From Chromobacterium sp. ATCC 53434 (GTDB lineage Bacteria > Pseudomonadota > Gammaproteobacteria > Burkholderiales > Chromobacteriaceae), in contig NZ_CP025429.1 of NCBI RefSeq assembly GCF_002848345.1, positions 992,001 through 1,056,000 of the forward strand: a DNA stretch of 64,000 nucleotides, given 5' to 3'. The position numbers and the translations under genes were made by a program. This document shows positions 52,102 to 61,553 of the stretch, piece by piece. The notes beneath the pieces are model-generated. The model made no database searches and had not been told where the DNA came from. It was given only the letters and a program-made list of their open reading frames with translations. Each line of letters begins with the position of its first letter. Within the stretch, counting starts at the first letter, position 1.

Positions 52102-52660
52102 AGGTGATCTTGGTTGTGGACAGCAGGTGGAGCAGGCCCAGCGGCTCCTGGTAGGTGAAGCCTATCGAGTTGGCCACCGAATTGCCGTGGTGTATCACCG
52201 ACGGTGCTTTCGAGCTGGCGTAGCGTTTGCCGGTGTCGACGAACATCGCGCTGCTTTCCAGCCGGGTTTCCGGTTGCTTGCTGTCTGCGGGTTTGATCAA
52301 AACGACTTTCTTGTCGAAGAAAGCCTGCTGGTTCTTGTTGTTGTAGCGGCCGCTTTCGCCGATGACGCGGTATTGCAGCGTCCCTTGCTGATACTGGTAC
52401 AGGTCGGGATTCTCGAAATAGGCGTCCGGCTTGCCCGGATATTGCCACATCCGGCTGGCGATCAGCTTGTCCAGCAGCAGGCCCTGCTTGTCGTAGCGGG
52501 TGGCGACCATGCTTTCCGCGACGTACTCCGGCTTGTCTGGATCCAGGTCGCGGCGGTGGCTGTCCCAGCGCGAGATCTGGTCCAGCCACACGGTCAGCAG
52601 CGCGGTCAGGCCGATCAGCAATATCGGGAACAGCCGGTGCGAGCGCAATAGCTTCATCAT
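52091..52660 (-). CDS. lptC: LPS export protein LptC
   Basis: A 189-residue bitopic protein of the Lpt complex. One N-terminal helix (about residues 8-28: RLFPILLIGLTALLTVWLDQ) is followed by a periplasmic OstA-like domain (DKPEYVAESMVATRYDKQGLL). The gene overlaps kdsC by 4 bases and lptA by 11, so the three are translationally coupled. Confidence 0.92.
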   Translation of the reverse strand: MMKLLRSHRLFPILLIGLTALLTVWLDQISRWDSHRRDLDPDKPEYVAESMVATRYDKQGLLLDKLIASRMWQYPGKPDAYFENPDLYQYQQGTLQYRVIGESGRYNNKNQQAFFDKKVVLIKPADSKQPETRLESSAMFVDTGKRYASSKAPSVIHHGNSVANSIGFTYQEPLGLLHLLSTTKITYAK

Positions 52661-53181
52661 GCCAGATACCCGGCGACGACGGCGTCGAAGGTGCCCTGCG
52701 CCTGCATGATCAGTTCGGCCAGCTCGCGCACCGCGCCGTGGCCGCCCGGATTGCCGGTGACGTAATGGCAGTGCTGGCGCACCTGCGGCGGCGCTTCGGG
52801 CACCGCCACCGCCAGGCCGACGCGGGTCAGGATCGGCAGGTCAATCAGATCGTCGCCGATGAAGGCGCAGGCGTCGAGGCTCAGGCCGGTCTTGTCCAGC
52901 AGGTCGGCCAGCGCGACCTTCTTGTCGTGCACGCCGCCGTAGTAGTGGTCTATCTTCAGCGCGCGCGCGCGGTGCTCGACGCAGCGGTCGGCGCGGCCGG
53001 AGATGATGGCCAGCTGCACACCGGTGCCTTGCAGCAGCCGCAGGCCGAGGCCGTCCTGAACATAGAACGATTTGCTTTCCTCGCCCTGGGCGTTGTAGTA
53101 GATGCGGCCGTCGGTCATCACGCCGTCCACATCCATGATCAGCAGCTTCACCTTGCGGGCCTGCTCGGAAATCATGCGCAT
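52657..53181 (-). CDS. kdsC: 3-deoxy-D-manno-octulosonate 8-phosphate phosphatase KdsC
   Basis: Removes phosphate from Kdo-8-phosphate. A compact HAD enzyme of 174 residues without a cap domain: the nucleophile motif DVDGVMTDG (about residues 17-25), AIISGRADRCVEHRARALKI, and FIGDDLIDLPILTRVGLAVAVPEAP. The ATG at 53181 is used; 53175 is also possible. It lies between kdsD (44 bases upstream) and lptC. Confidence 0.94.
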   Translation of the reverse strand: MRMISEQARKVKLLIMDVDGVMTDGRIYYNAQGEESKSFYVQDGLGLRLLQGTGVQLAIISGRADRCVEHRARALKIDHYYGGVHDKKVALADLLDKTGLSLDACAFIGDDLIDLPILTRVGLAVAVPEAPPQVRQHCHYVTGNPGGHGAVRELAELIMQAQGTFDAVVAGYLA

Positions 53182-53225
53182 TGCTTGGTCCTTGCGGCCG
53201 TCCGCGGGGCGCGCGGACGGCGGAA

Positions 53226-54206
<981 letters not shown>

Positions 54207-54328
54207 AAGGCAAAAGTATATCAAAGGTTATAATCGATTGACGCGCGCGCTGGTGCAACTTTTGCTTGGCCGTCGCTTTTTCCCCGTTTTTCCCCCTCCG
54301 AAACCTTCCCCGGGAGACCCGACCGCCG

Positions 54329-56299
54329 ATGCATTCCCTGGCCCCTATCGTCCTTGTCCTGTTGTCCGCCGTGCTGGCCGTCACCCTGTGCCGCAGTCTG
54401 AGAGTGCCGGCCATGCTTGGCTACCTGGTGGTCGGCTTCACGGCGGGGCCTGGCGCGATGAACCTGATCCCGCAGGGGGAGGAGACCGCCTTTCTCGGCG
54501 AAATCGGCATCGTGTTCATGATGTTCACCATCGGCCTGGAGTTTTCGCTGCCCAAGCTGAAGGCGATGCGGCGCCTGGTGTTCGGCGTCGGTTTCGCCCA
54601 GGTGGCGTTGACCATGCTGCTGGTCGCGGCGGCCATCGCTCATCTGACCGGCAGTCCGCTGACTGGTTTCGCGATCGGCGGCGCCTTGACGATGTCGTCG
54701 ACCGCCATCGTCAGCAAGCTACTGGCCGAGCGGCTGGAGTTGAACCAGCCGCACGGCCAGTTGGCGATAGGGGTGCTGCTGTTCCAGGACATCGCGGTGG
54801 TGCCGCTGCTGATCATGCTGCCGGCCTTCGCCGGCGGCAGCGAGACGCTGTGGCTGGACCTGGGCAAGGCCGGCGGCAAGGTGGTGGTGGTGCTGGCGCT
54901 GCTGCTGTTCTTCGGCCAACGCCTGGTGCGGCCGTGGTTCCACCTGGTGGCGCGGCAGCGCTCCGGCGAGCTGTTCATGATCAACGTGCTGCTGGTGACG
55001 CTGGGGGTGGCCTGGCTGACCGAATTGTCGGGCCTGAGCCTGGCGCTGGGCGCCTTCGTCGCCGGCATGCTGATCTCGGAAACCGAATACCGTTATCAGG
55101 TGGAAGAGGACATCAAGCCGTTCCGGGACATCCTGCTCGGCTTCTTTTTCATCACCGTCGGCATGCGGCTGGAGTTCTCGGTGCTGTTCGACCGTTTCGG
55201 CGAGGTGATGCTGATGCTGGCCCTGCTGCTGCCGCTGAAGCTGGCGGTGGTGTTCGGTCTGGGGCGCTTGTTCGGCCACCGCTCCAACGATTCGCTGCGC
55301 GCGGCGCTGGCGCTGGCGCAGGGCGGAGAATTCGGCTTCGTGCTGCTGGCCTTGTCGATGAATCTGAAACTGGTGTCGACGCCGACGGCGCAGGCCGCGA
55401 TCGCCGCGATACTGATCTCGATGCTGGCGGCGCCGTTCCTGATCCTGTACGGCGAGCGCATCACCCGCCGGCTGATCAGGCAGGACTGGATGCTGCAGTC
55501 GCTGGACCTGCACCAGATGCTGGTGGCAGGCATGAGCAAGAGCGAGCACGTGCTGATCTGCGGCTACGGCCGCAGCGGCCAGGCGCTGGCGCGGCTGCTG
55601 GAGGCGGAAAACATCAATCTGTTCGCGCTGGACATGGATCCGGAGCGGGTGCGCGAGGCCGGCGAGGCCGGCGACCAGGTGGTGTTCGGCGACGCCGGCA
55701 AGAAGGAAGTGCTGATCGCCGCCGGCCTGATGCGCGCCCGGGTGGTGGTGGTGACTTTCGCCGACACCCACGCGGCGCTGCGCATCCTGCACGCGGTGCG
55801 CGAGGTCAGGCCGGAGTTGCCGGTGATCGTGCGGACGATAGACGACAGCGAGATGGAACTGCTGCGCGGCGCCGGCGCCGACGAGGTGGTGGCCGAGGTG
55901 ATGGAGGGCAGCCTGATGCTGGCCTCGCAGGCCTTGCTGGAGGCCGGGGTGCCGCCGAGCCGGGTGCTGCGCCGCATCCGGGCGGTGCGCGAGGAGCGCT
56001 ACGACCTGTTCCGCGGTTTTTTCCGCGGCAGCAGCGACGAGGTGGAAAGCCTGGACGACGAATTGGTGCCGCGCATGCTCAGCGTGCAGGTATGCGGCGG
56101 CGCCGCGTCGATAGGCCAGCCGCTGGGGGCGCTGGAGCTGGAGGCGCTGGGAGTGGAGGTGAAGGCGATACGCCGCCAGCGGGTGCGCCGCACCGACTTC
56201 GACGCCAGCTTCGAAATCGGCGCCGACGACGTGCTGGTGCTGCTGGGCACGCCGCAGCAACTGGCGCTGGCGGAGTCCCGGATACTGCAGGGCGATTGA
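54329..56299 (+). CDS. Kef-type monovalent cation/proton antiporter with RCK domains
   Basis: A 656-residue CPA2 antiporter. About twelve hydrophobic segments (residues 5-385) carry the CPA signature, with GFFFITVGMRLEF in the inner region and LSLALGAFVAGMLISETEYRY in the pore. The cytoplasmic part has an RCK_N NAD-binding fold (VLICGYGRSGQALARLLEAENI, about residues 410-525) and an RCK_C domain (after 570). It resembles KefB/KefC but the glutathione regulator KefF/KefG is not adjacent. Likely roles are potassium and pH homeostasis or electrophile protection. The ATG at 54329 begins the membrane domain; an upstream extension is weak. Confidence 0.88.
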   Translation: MHSLAPIVLVLLSAVLAVTLCRSLRVPAMLGYLVVGFTAGPGAMNLIPQGEETAFLGEIGIVFMMFTIGLEFSLPKLKAMRRLVFGVGFAQVALTMLLVAAAIAHLTGSPLTGFAIGGALTMSSTAIVSKLLAERLELNQPHGQLAIGVLLFQDIAVVPLLIMLPAFAGGSETLWLDLGKAGGKVVVVLALLLFFGQRLVRPWFHLVARQRSGELFMINVLLVTLGVAWLTELSGLSLALGAFVAGMLISETEYRYQVEEDIKPFRDILLGFFFITVGMRLEFSVLFDRFGEVMLMLALLLPLKLAVVFGLGRLFGHRSNDSLRAALALAQGGEFGFVLLALSMNLKLVSTPTAQAAIAAILISMLAAPFLILYGERITRRLIRQDWMLQSLDLHQMLVAGMSKSEHVLICGYGRSGQALARLLEAENINLFALDMDPERVREAGEAGDQVVFGDAGKKEVLIAAGLMRARVVVVTFADTHAALRILHAVREVRPELPVIVRTIDDSEMELLRGAGADEVVAEVMEGSLMLASQALLEAGVPPSRVLRRIRAVREERYDLFRGFFRGSSDEVESLDDELVPRMLSVQVCGGAASIGQPLGALELEALGVEVKAIRRQRVRRTDFDASFEIGADDVLVLLGTPQQLALAESRILQGD

Positions 56300-56306
56300 A
56301 CGCAAT

Positions 56307-56415
56307 GGTGCGTCGCCCCGTTGGGGTGACGCACCCTACCGAAAGCATTTTCCACCGACAGCGCATCGACGACCCATCACACGTAGGGTGCGTCACCCCG
56401 AAGGGGCGACGCACC
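56307..56415. repeat. Pair of inverted hairpin units (REP/BIME-like)
   Basis: Unit 1 (56307-56338) is a hairpin GGTGCGTC-x-CCCC...GGGG-x-GACGCACC followed by CTAC. Unit 2 (56384-56415) is its reverse complement, differing only in the 3-base loop. They are separated by 45 bases. The shape, two mirror-image hairpins, resembles REP/BIME elements mobilised by RAYT transposases, but no such gene is nearby. Confidence 0.7.
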
Positions 56416-56476
56416 GTTGGGCGACGCACCGATGGGCGACGCACCGTTGGGGGGATGTACCGATGGGCGACGCACC
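56400..56476. repeat. Five 15-16 bp tandem repeats next to the inverted hairpins
   Basis: Five consecutive units, typically GATGGGCGACGCACC, run from 56400 to 56476, the first being the right arm of hairpin unit 2. Variants include a GTTGGG-type start and one unit changed to GTTGGGGGGATGTACC. They look like expansion of the hairpin arm. They end about 24 bases before the end of the AsmA-like gene. Confidence 0.75.
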
Positions 56477-56499
56477 ATCAAAGCGGCGCGCCGTTCCGT

Positions 56500-58650
56500 T
56501 CAGGGCAGTATCGTGGTGATCTGCTTCTGCAACTGCTGCTTCAGCGCCTGTTTCTTCTCGCCCTCGGTCTTCTTGCCCTTGACCATCGCGTTGAAGTCCA
56601 GCGCGTATACCGGGGCGTTGATCGGTCCGGTGATCTTCAGCGGCACGTTGACGCCCTTCAGCCGGGAGAATTCCTGCGGGTTGGCCTGCACGTCCATCGT
56701 GTAGTCGACGATGTTCTGCTTCAGGTCTATCTTGCCGCCGCCGGCGACATTGACCAGCTGCGACGCCAGCTTCAGGTCCTGGCTGCGGGCGATGCCCTTG
56801 TCCAGTTTCAGGCTGGTGGACAGCGTCGAGAAGGTGGTCCGCTGGTCGTTCTGCGCGGCGCCGTTCCATTCCTTCAGTTCGGCCGGCAGATTCTTCAGCG
56901 CCGCCACCAGGTCTATGCCGGTCAGCGCGCCGTTGTTCAGGCTGAACGAGGCGTCGCCGTTCAGCGTGCTGCGCAATTCGGCGAACGATTTGCCGTCGGC
57001 GCTGATGTCTATCTTGCCGTTGCCCTTGCCGTCCAGCCGGCTGAAGTTGAACAGGTCCACCAGCAGCGGGCGTATCTTCATGCCCTGCAAGGTCTGCTTG
57101 ACCTGCAGATGGGGGGCGTCGCGCCGGCTCAGCGACGCGTCGCCTTGCAGACGGCCGTCGTAGATGTCGGCCGACATCTGGTCCAGTTCGACGGCGCGCG
57201 GATTGATGCGCACATTGCTGCTGATGTGGTTGATGCGGAAGCGGCCCATCGCCAGCTCGCCTATCGCCACCTTGCCGTTCAGGTCGAAGAAATCCAGCCA
57301 GTCCAGCGGGATCTCGTTGGTGTTCTGGAAGATGGCCACCGGATCGCCCTGGGTTTCCGGCAGATAGCGGTTCAGGTCCAGCTTGCCGATGTTCAGCGTG
57401 GCTTCGTGGCGCGGCTTGATCAGGCCGTACTGGCTCAGCGTGGCGGAAACGTCGGAACCGTCCAGCTTGCCGGCGACGCGCAGATTGAAGCGCGGCTCGT
57501 CGACGTCGCCGTCCAGCGCGCCCTCCATGCTGGCCACCAGCCTGCCGCGCGGCAGCGCCGGCGTGGTGATGGTGCTGGTCAGCTTCAACGGCTCCATCCT
57601 GAGCTGGTTCATTGCCGCCAGCGAGAACGGCGCGTTCAGCTTGACGTTGACCCGGGTGTCGCCGGCCAGCCAGTTGAATTCGCCGTCCAGCTTGTCGGCG
57701 TACAGGCCGCCCTCGCTCAGCTTCAGATTGTCCAGCGCCGCCTGCAGCTGGTACTGGCTGCGGGCGTAGCTGAGCTTGGCGCTGATGGTGCCGGACGGCA
57801 TCGTCAGCTCGCGCAGGCTGGCGTTGATCTGCGGCAGCGCCAGCTTCACTTCGCTGCTCGGACGCTCGCTGCTGAAGCTGACGGTCACGTCGCTGCCGGT
57901 GGCCTGCAGCGAGGCGAAGTTCAGCTTGTACTGGCCGGCGATGGTCAGCTTGGTTTCGCCCAGGCCCTGGATGTTGCTGATCGCCACCGCTTCCAGCTGC
58001 GGCAGGCTGACCTGGTCGTCCTGGATGGCCAGCGGGGTGTTCAGCGCCAGCCGCACCGGCCGCTTGTCGTCGTCCAGGATGGCGCCGGCGCTGACGCTGG
58101 CGGTGCCCAGCAGGCCGTCCGCGTCCAGGCTGATGCTGGATAAGCGCTTGTCGGTGCGGGTCGGCTGGTCGGACAGCAGCAGCGTGCCTTCGCGTATGCG
58201 CAATTGGTCCAGCTTGACGCTGTAGCCTTCCTGGCTGCGGTGCTGGAACAGGTCCGCGATATTGAGCCGGCCGTCCAGGCTGCGGCTGATGTTGACGCTG
58301 GGGCCGTACAGCTCGACCGCCTTGATTTCGCGGGTGCCGAACAACAGTGGCATCCAGGCCAGCGACACGCGCAGCAGTTCTACGCGGGCGAACACGTCCG
58401 ACTTGCCGGCCTCGCTGACGCTGACTTTCTCTATGTCTATGCCGGGGGAGGGAAAGACCGCCGGTGTGATGCGGCCGTCGATGTGGACGACGCGGCCGTT
58501 ATTTTGCAGCGCGCGCACCAGGCTGCCGCGCACGGCGGCCTCGTCGAATTGCCAGTAGATCAGGGCGCGGATCAATACCAGCAGCAGGACCACGGCCACG
58601 GCGCCGTAGGTCGCAATTCTTAGCCACAGCCGGCCTGAGTTCAATTTCAT
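56500..58650 (-). CDS. AsmA family protein
   Basis: A 716-residue protein with one N-terminal helix (about residues 9-30, IATYGAVAVVLLLVLIRALIYW) and a long periplasmic AsmA-like domain of repeated beta segments (GRLNIADLFQHR, LDGEFNWLAGDTRVNVKLNAPFSL, LNGDASFSLNNGALTGIDLVAALKNL). The C-terminal part DYTMDVQANPQEFSRLKGVNVPLKITGPINAPVYALDFNAMVKG is typical. AsmA/TamB-like proteins are now linked to phospholipid transport to the outer membrane. The start at 58650 is preferred over 58677. It ends close to a repeat cluster. Confidence 0.87.
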   Translation of the reverse strand: MKLNSGRLWLRIATYGAVAVVLLLVLIRALIYWQFDEAAVRGSLVRALQNNGRVVHIDGRITPAVFPSPGIDIEKVSVSEAGKSDVFARVELLRVSLAWMPLLFGTREIKAVELYGPSVNISRSLDGRLNIADLFQHRSQEGYSVKLDQLRIREGTLLLSDQPTRTDKRLSSISLDADGLLGTASVSAGAILDDDKRPVRLALNTPLAIQDDQVSLPQLEAVAISNIQGLGETKLTIAGQYKLNFASLQATGSDVTVSFSSERPSSEVKLALPQINASLRELTMPSGTISAKLSYARSQYQLQAALDNLKLSEGGLYADKLDGEFNWLAGDTRVNVKLNAPFSLAAMNQLRMEPLKLTSTITTPALPRGRLVASMEGALDGDVDEPRFNLRVAGKLDGSDVSATLSQYGLIKPRHEATLNIGKLDLNRYLPETQGDPVAIFQNTNEIPLDWLDFFDLNGKVAIGELAMGRFRINHISSNVRINPRAVELDQMSADIYDGRLQGDASLSRRDAPHLQVKQTLQGMKIRPLLVDLFNFSRLDGKGNGKIDISADGKSFAELRSTLNGDASFSLNNGALTGIDLVAALKNLPAELKEWNGAAQNDQRTTFSTLSTSLKLDKGIARSQDLKLASQLVNVAGGGKIDLKQNIVDYTMDVQANPQEFSRLKGVNVPLKITGPINAPVYALDFNAMVKGKKTEGEKKQALKQQLQKQITTILP

Positions 58651-58706
58651 CTGATATCGCTCGGAGAGGCCATGCATGAAGGATTTTTTGGGAGGCGGGA
58701 AGCAGG

Positions 58707-58780
58707 TGGAGCGGGTGAAGGGAATCGAACCCTCGTCGTAAGCTTGGGAAGCTTCTGCTCTACCATTGAGCTACACCCGC
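58707..58780 (-). tRNA. tRNA-Gly(CCC)
   Basis: On the minus strand the 74-base transcript begins GCGGGTGTAGCTCAATGGT and ends with an encoded CCA (plus 58707-58709). A 7-bp acceptor stem, the D loop, a TTCCCAA anticodon loop (anticodon CCC at plus 58746-58748) and the T arm GGGTTCGATTCCC are all intact. It matches E. coli glyU closely. Confidence 0.95.
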
Positions 58781-59178
58781 GCGCTTCGCTAGAGCGGGAG
58801 AATGTAGCCGGTTTCGCCGGGCTTGGCAAGGTTTTGCGATGCAGCAAAAGCACCGGGCCGACGAGGTTTTGCCGGCCGCCGCCGCGATGGTCCGGCTAAG
58901 TGACTGAGCGGGAAAGAAAGTCGCGCGCCGGCGCTCGGCGTCAACCGGCGGATGGCGGCGCCGGCTTGTTGAAAACATTTTTACCAGTTCATTCATGATG
59001 ACATTGGACTGTCATCGGCATATGCTAGCGGTCCCGTCGTGCTGAAACGGCGGGCGGCGGGACGCGTGGGGCGCGTGCCGTACCATAAAGAACCGCGCGC
59101 TGGGCGGACCCGGCGGCGATCACGGCTTGAGGAATGAGGGGGAGGCGACCAGGGGGTCGACAATCTTGTTTCGGGATC
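58781..59178. other. Intergenic region between the tRNA and a secreted-protein gene
   Basis: This 398-base gap holds a dyad GATGACA-TTGGAC-TGTCATC (58997-59016) and an AT-rich patch at 58975-59000, which together may form the promoter of the next gene. The rest is GC-rich without coding character; nothing else seen. Confidence 0.5.
58997..59016. promoter_or_regulatory. Operator-like perfect inverted repeat
   Basis: GATGACA and TGTCATC flank TTGGAC, a perfect 7-bp dyad whose centre contains a possible -35 hexamer. No regulator is known; candidate only. Confidence 0.4.
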
Positions 59179-59763
59179 ATGCTGAAAATGCGCAAGTTAT
59201 TGCAAGAAGTGCTGTTGTGTCTGGCGCTGGCCGCCTCGTGGATCGGCGTTGCCGGCGCGGCGGAAGCGATCCGGCCCTATCAGGGGCCGTTGAAATGCCA
59301 GGCCGGTTCGGTCGACGAAGTCTGGATAGATCAGCGGCTGGGCTGTCTGCAGCCGGGCCAGGCCTTCATCGTCAACGCGGTCGGCGCGGCCGGCGCGGTC
59401 CAGGACGTCGCCTACGTGGTCAACGAGGCGATGTACAACCCCGATTTCGATCTGATCAATGAGCGCAAGGTGCGCTATTTCCAGTCCTTCCTCTGCGTGC
59501 GCAACGCGCCGCGCGACATCCGGCCCCTGTTCCTGTCCGGCGATCTGGCGACGGCGCTGAAACTGAGCAATGTGGACCGCAAGCCCGACGGCATCGGCCC
59601 GACCCCGGTCAATCTGTCCGGCGGCGATCGCGCCGGCTGGCAGCCGGCCAGCTGCGACCCGGCCCGGCATCCGCTGATCGTCGACTACCGCAGCGGCAGG
59701 GTGGAGTCGGTCAATCCGCTGGCCTTGCAACAGCTGGACATCTACGAATTGCCGTACAAGTGA
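59179..59763 (+). CDS. Secreted hypothetical protein
   Basis: A 194-residue protein with a clear Sec signal peptide (KMRKLLQEVLLCLALAASWIGVAGAAEA) cleaved near residue 28. The mature part has three conserved-looking cysteines (PLKCQAGS, RLGCLQPG, SFLCVRN) and a fourth near the end (QPASCDPARH), suggesting two disulfides. I recognise no family. The start at 59179 is chosen for the signal peptide; ATG at 59188 is also possible. It is convergent with the SgrR-like gene, with 18 bases between the two ends. Confidence 0.65.
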   Translation: MLKMRKLLQEVLLCLALAASWIGVAGAAEAIRPYQGPLKCQAGSVDEVWIDQRLGCLQPGQAFIVNAVGAAGAVQDVAYVVNEAMYNPDFDLINERKVRYFQSFLCVRNAPRDIRPLFLSGDLATALKLSNVDRKPDGIGPTPVNLSGGDRAGWQPASCDPARHPLIVDYRSGRVESVNPLALQQLDIYELPYK

Positions 59764-59781
59764 GCGCCGGCGCCGCGGGCG

Positions 59782-61467
59782 CTACATTTCCTCCGGCCGC
59801 AGCCAGGCGGTTTTGAAATCGAACCAGCCCATGCTGTTCAGGCGGAAATCCTCGATCTGGCCCGGCCCCTTCAGCCGCAGCCAGTTGTGGAACAGCGGCA
59901 ACAGCCAATGCCGCTCCACCGTCTGTTGCGCCATGTCGTGGGCGTGGACGCGGCCGGCGCGCCAGTCGCCGAGCCAGCGTTGCAGCGGCAGCGCCGGCTC
60001 GCAGCAACGCCGCAGCAGCGGCGTGCCCAGCAGCCAGGCCGGCACCGCGTAGTCGATGTCGCTGCTGAAGTTGACCGTTCCCAGCCACAGATCGGCCTCG
60101 CCCAGGCCCTGTTCCCAGTCGCCGTAGCTGTATTCCCGGCATCGCAGCGCGATGCCGTGCGCTTGCAGGCATTGGGCCAGGGCGGCGGCGATCTGCCGGT
60201 ATTCTGGATGCTGTTCGTAATAGGCCAGCCGCAGTTCGGCCAGCGGCGGCGCGGCGGGCGCCGGCTGCGGCCGGCCGTGGTGCCAGCGCGGCAGCAGGCC
60301 GGAGGCGGCCACCCAGTATTGACGCGTGGCCGGCTCGGTGCGCTGCATGACGGCCAGCGGCGCCAGCGTCTGCGCCAGCCAGTGCCGGACGGCGTCGTCG
60401 CGCATCGGCGCGGAGCGGCCGTCGCAGAGCAGGAAATAGACGCCGGCCTCCAGCGACATTTCGGTCCGGGACTCGATCGGCCTCGGATTGATTTCCACCG
60501 TCAGGTCGCAAACGCCCTGGGCGGCCAGCTCCAGCTGGTCGCCCAGGTCGGGCACCATCCAGATGTCGACCTGGTCGAGCAGCGCGCGATAGCCGAAATA
60601 GTCGTCGAAGGCCTGCAGCGACAGCCGGTGCGCGTCGTTGGCCGCCACCCGGTACGGGCCGGTGCCGACTGGGCGCGAGGCGAAGTCGGGGCGGTCGGCG
60701 TGGCCGGCCGGCAGGATCATCGCGGCCGGGTCGGCCAGTAGTCTGGGCAGCCAGCGGTCCGGCTCGGACAACTCCAGCGCCAGGCTGCGCGGCGACAGGC
60801 TGCGCACCGCGGCCAGGTGGGCGAACAGCGGCTGCTCGCGCAGCCGCCGCATGCTGGCGGCGATGTCGTCCTGGCTCAATTCGCCGCCGTCGTGCCAGCG
60901 CACGCCGGGGCGCAGGTGGAAGTGCCATTCCCGTTCCGAATGCTGTTGCCAGTGATGGGCCAGATCGCCTTCTATTTCCCCGTTTTCCTCGTTTAGCCGG
61001 GTCAGGCCGTTGAAGATCTGGCTGACCAGATGGCGCTCGGAACGCCTGAGCGGCGTGCCCGGGTGCAGATTGGGCATCGGCCGGTAGTAGGGGACGCCCA
61101 GCACCTGGCGGTTCTCGCTCCAGCGACGGCCCAGTCTGGACAGCAGCACCGGCGCCAGTTGCCGCGGGTCGTCGCCGAGCAGGCCGACGGCTTGTTCCAC
61201 CCGGCCCTGCTCCAGCAGCAGTTCGGCCTGCCGGCGTTGCAGCTGGCCGACATCGCGGAGGAAGCGCAGGTCCGAGCGCTGGCCGCGCCCGGCGCGGGGA
61301 TGCCAGGCCAGCCAGCCCAAGGCCTGCATCTGGACCAGCAGGCCGCGCATGTGGCGGCGGGTGCAGCACAGCAGATCGGCCAGCTGCTGCAGCGAGACGG
61401 CGCTGTCGCGGCCTTCCAGTTGCCGGTGCAGGCGGCTGTAGTGATGCAACAGGCGTTTATGGCTCAT
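59782..61467 (-). CDS. sgrR: SgrR-family transcriptional regulator with solute-binding domain
   Basis: A 561-residue regulator (E. coli SgrR is 551). The N-terminal helix-turn-helix lies at about residues 20-55 (VSLQQLADLLCCTRRHMRGLLVQMQALGWLAWHP), followed by a linker and an SBP_bac_5 solute-binding-type domain (about residues 150-460, LVSQIFNGLTRLNEENGEIEGDLAHHW, VGTGPYRV). This layout is specific to the SgrR/YbdO-type family. In E. coli SgrR senses accumulated hexose phosphates and activates the divergent sgrS RNA, which encodes SgrT. Here too a small gene lies divergent, 86 bases away. The ATG at 61467 is used. Confidence 0.88.
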   Translation of the reverse strand: MSHKRLLHHYSRLHRQLEGRDSAVSLQQLADLLCCTRRHMRGLLVQMQALGWLAWHPRAGRGQRSDLRFLRDVGQLQRRQAELLLEQGRVEQAVGLLGDDPRQLAPVLLSRLGRRWSENRQVLGVPYYRPMPNLHPGTPLRRSERHLVSQIFNGLTRLNEENGEIEGDLAHHWQQHSEREWHFHLRPGVRWHDGGELSQDDIAASMRRLREQPLFAHLAAVRSLSPRSLALELSEPDRWLPRLLADPAAMILPAGHADRPDFASRPVGTGPYRVAANDAHRLSLQAFDDYFGYRALLDQVDIWMVPDLGDQLELAAQGVCDLTVEINPRPIESRTEMSLEAGVYFLLCDGRSAPMRDDAVRHWLAQTLAPLAVMQRTEPATRQYWVAASGLLPRWHHGRPQPAPAAPPLAELRLAYYEQHPEYRQIAAALAQCLQAHGIALRCREYSYGDWEQGLGEADLWLGTVNFSSDIDYAVPAWLLGTPLLRRCCEPALPLQRWLGDWRAGRVHAHDMAQQTVERHWLLPLFHNWLRLKGPGQIEDFRLNSMGWFDFKTAWLRPEEM

Positions 61468-61553
61468 AAAGAGGAACAATGTAGGAAAAAGTCAGCAATT
61501 TTTTGTTCATGTTATCAGCGAGACAATAAGGGCTGCCGAACAAGGAGTCCAGC

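Noticed and set aside
56400..56476. Tandem 15-bp units as a CRISPR array
   Set aside because: Units are contiguous with no spacers, so this is a simple tandem repeat, not CRISPR.
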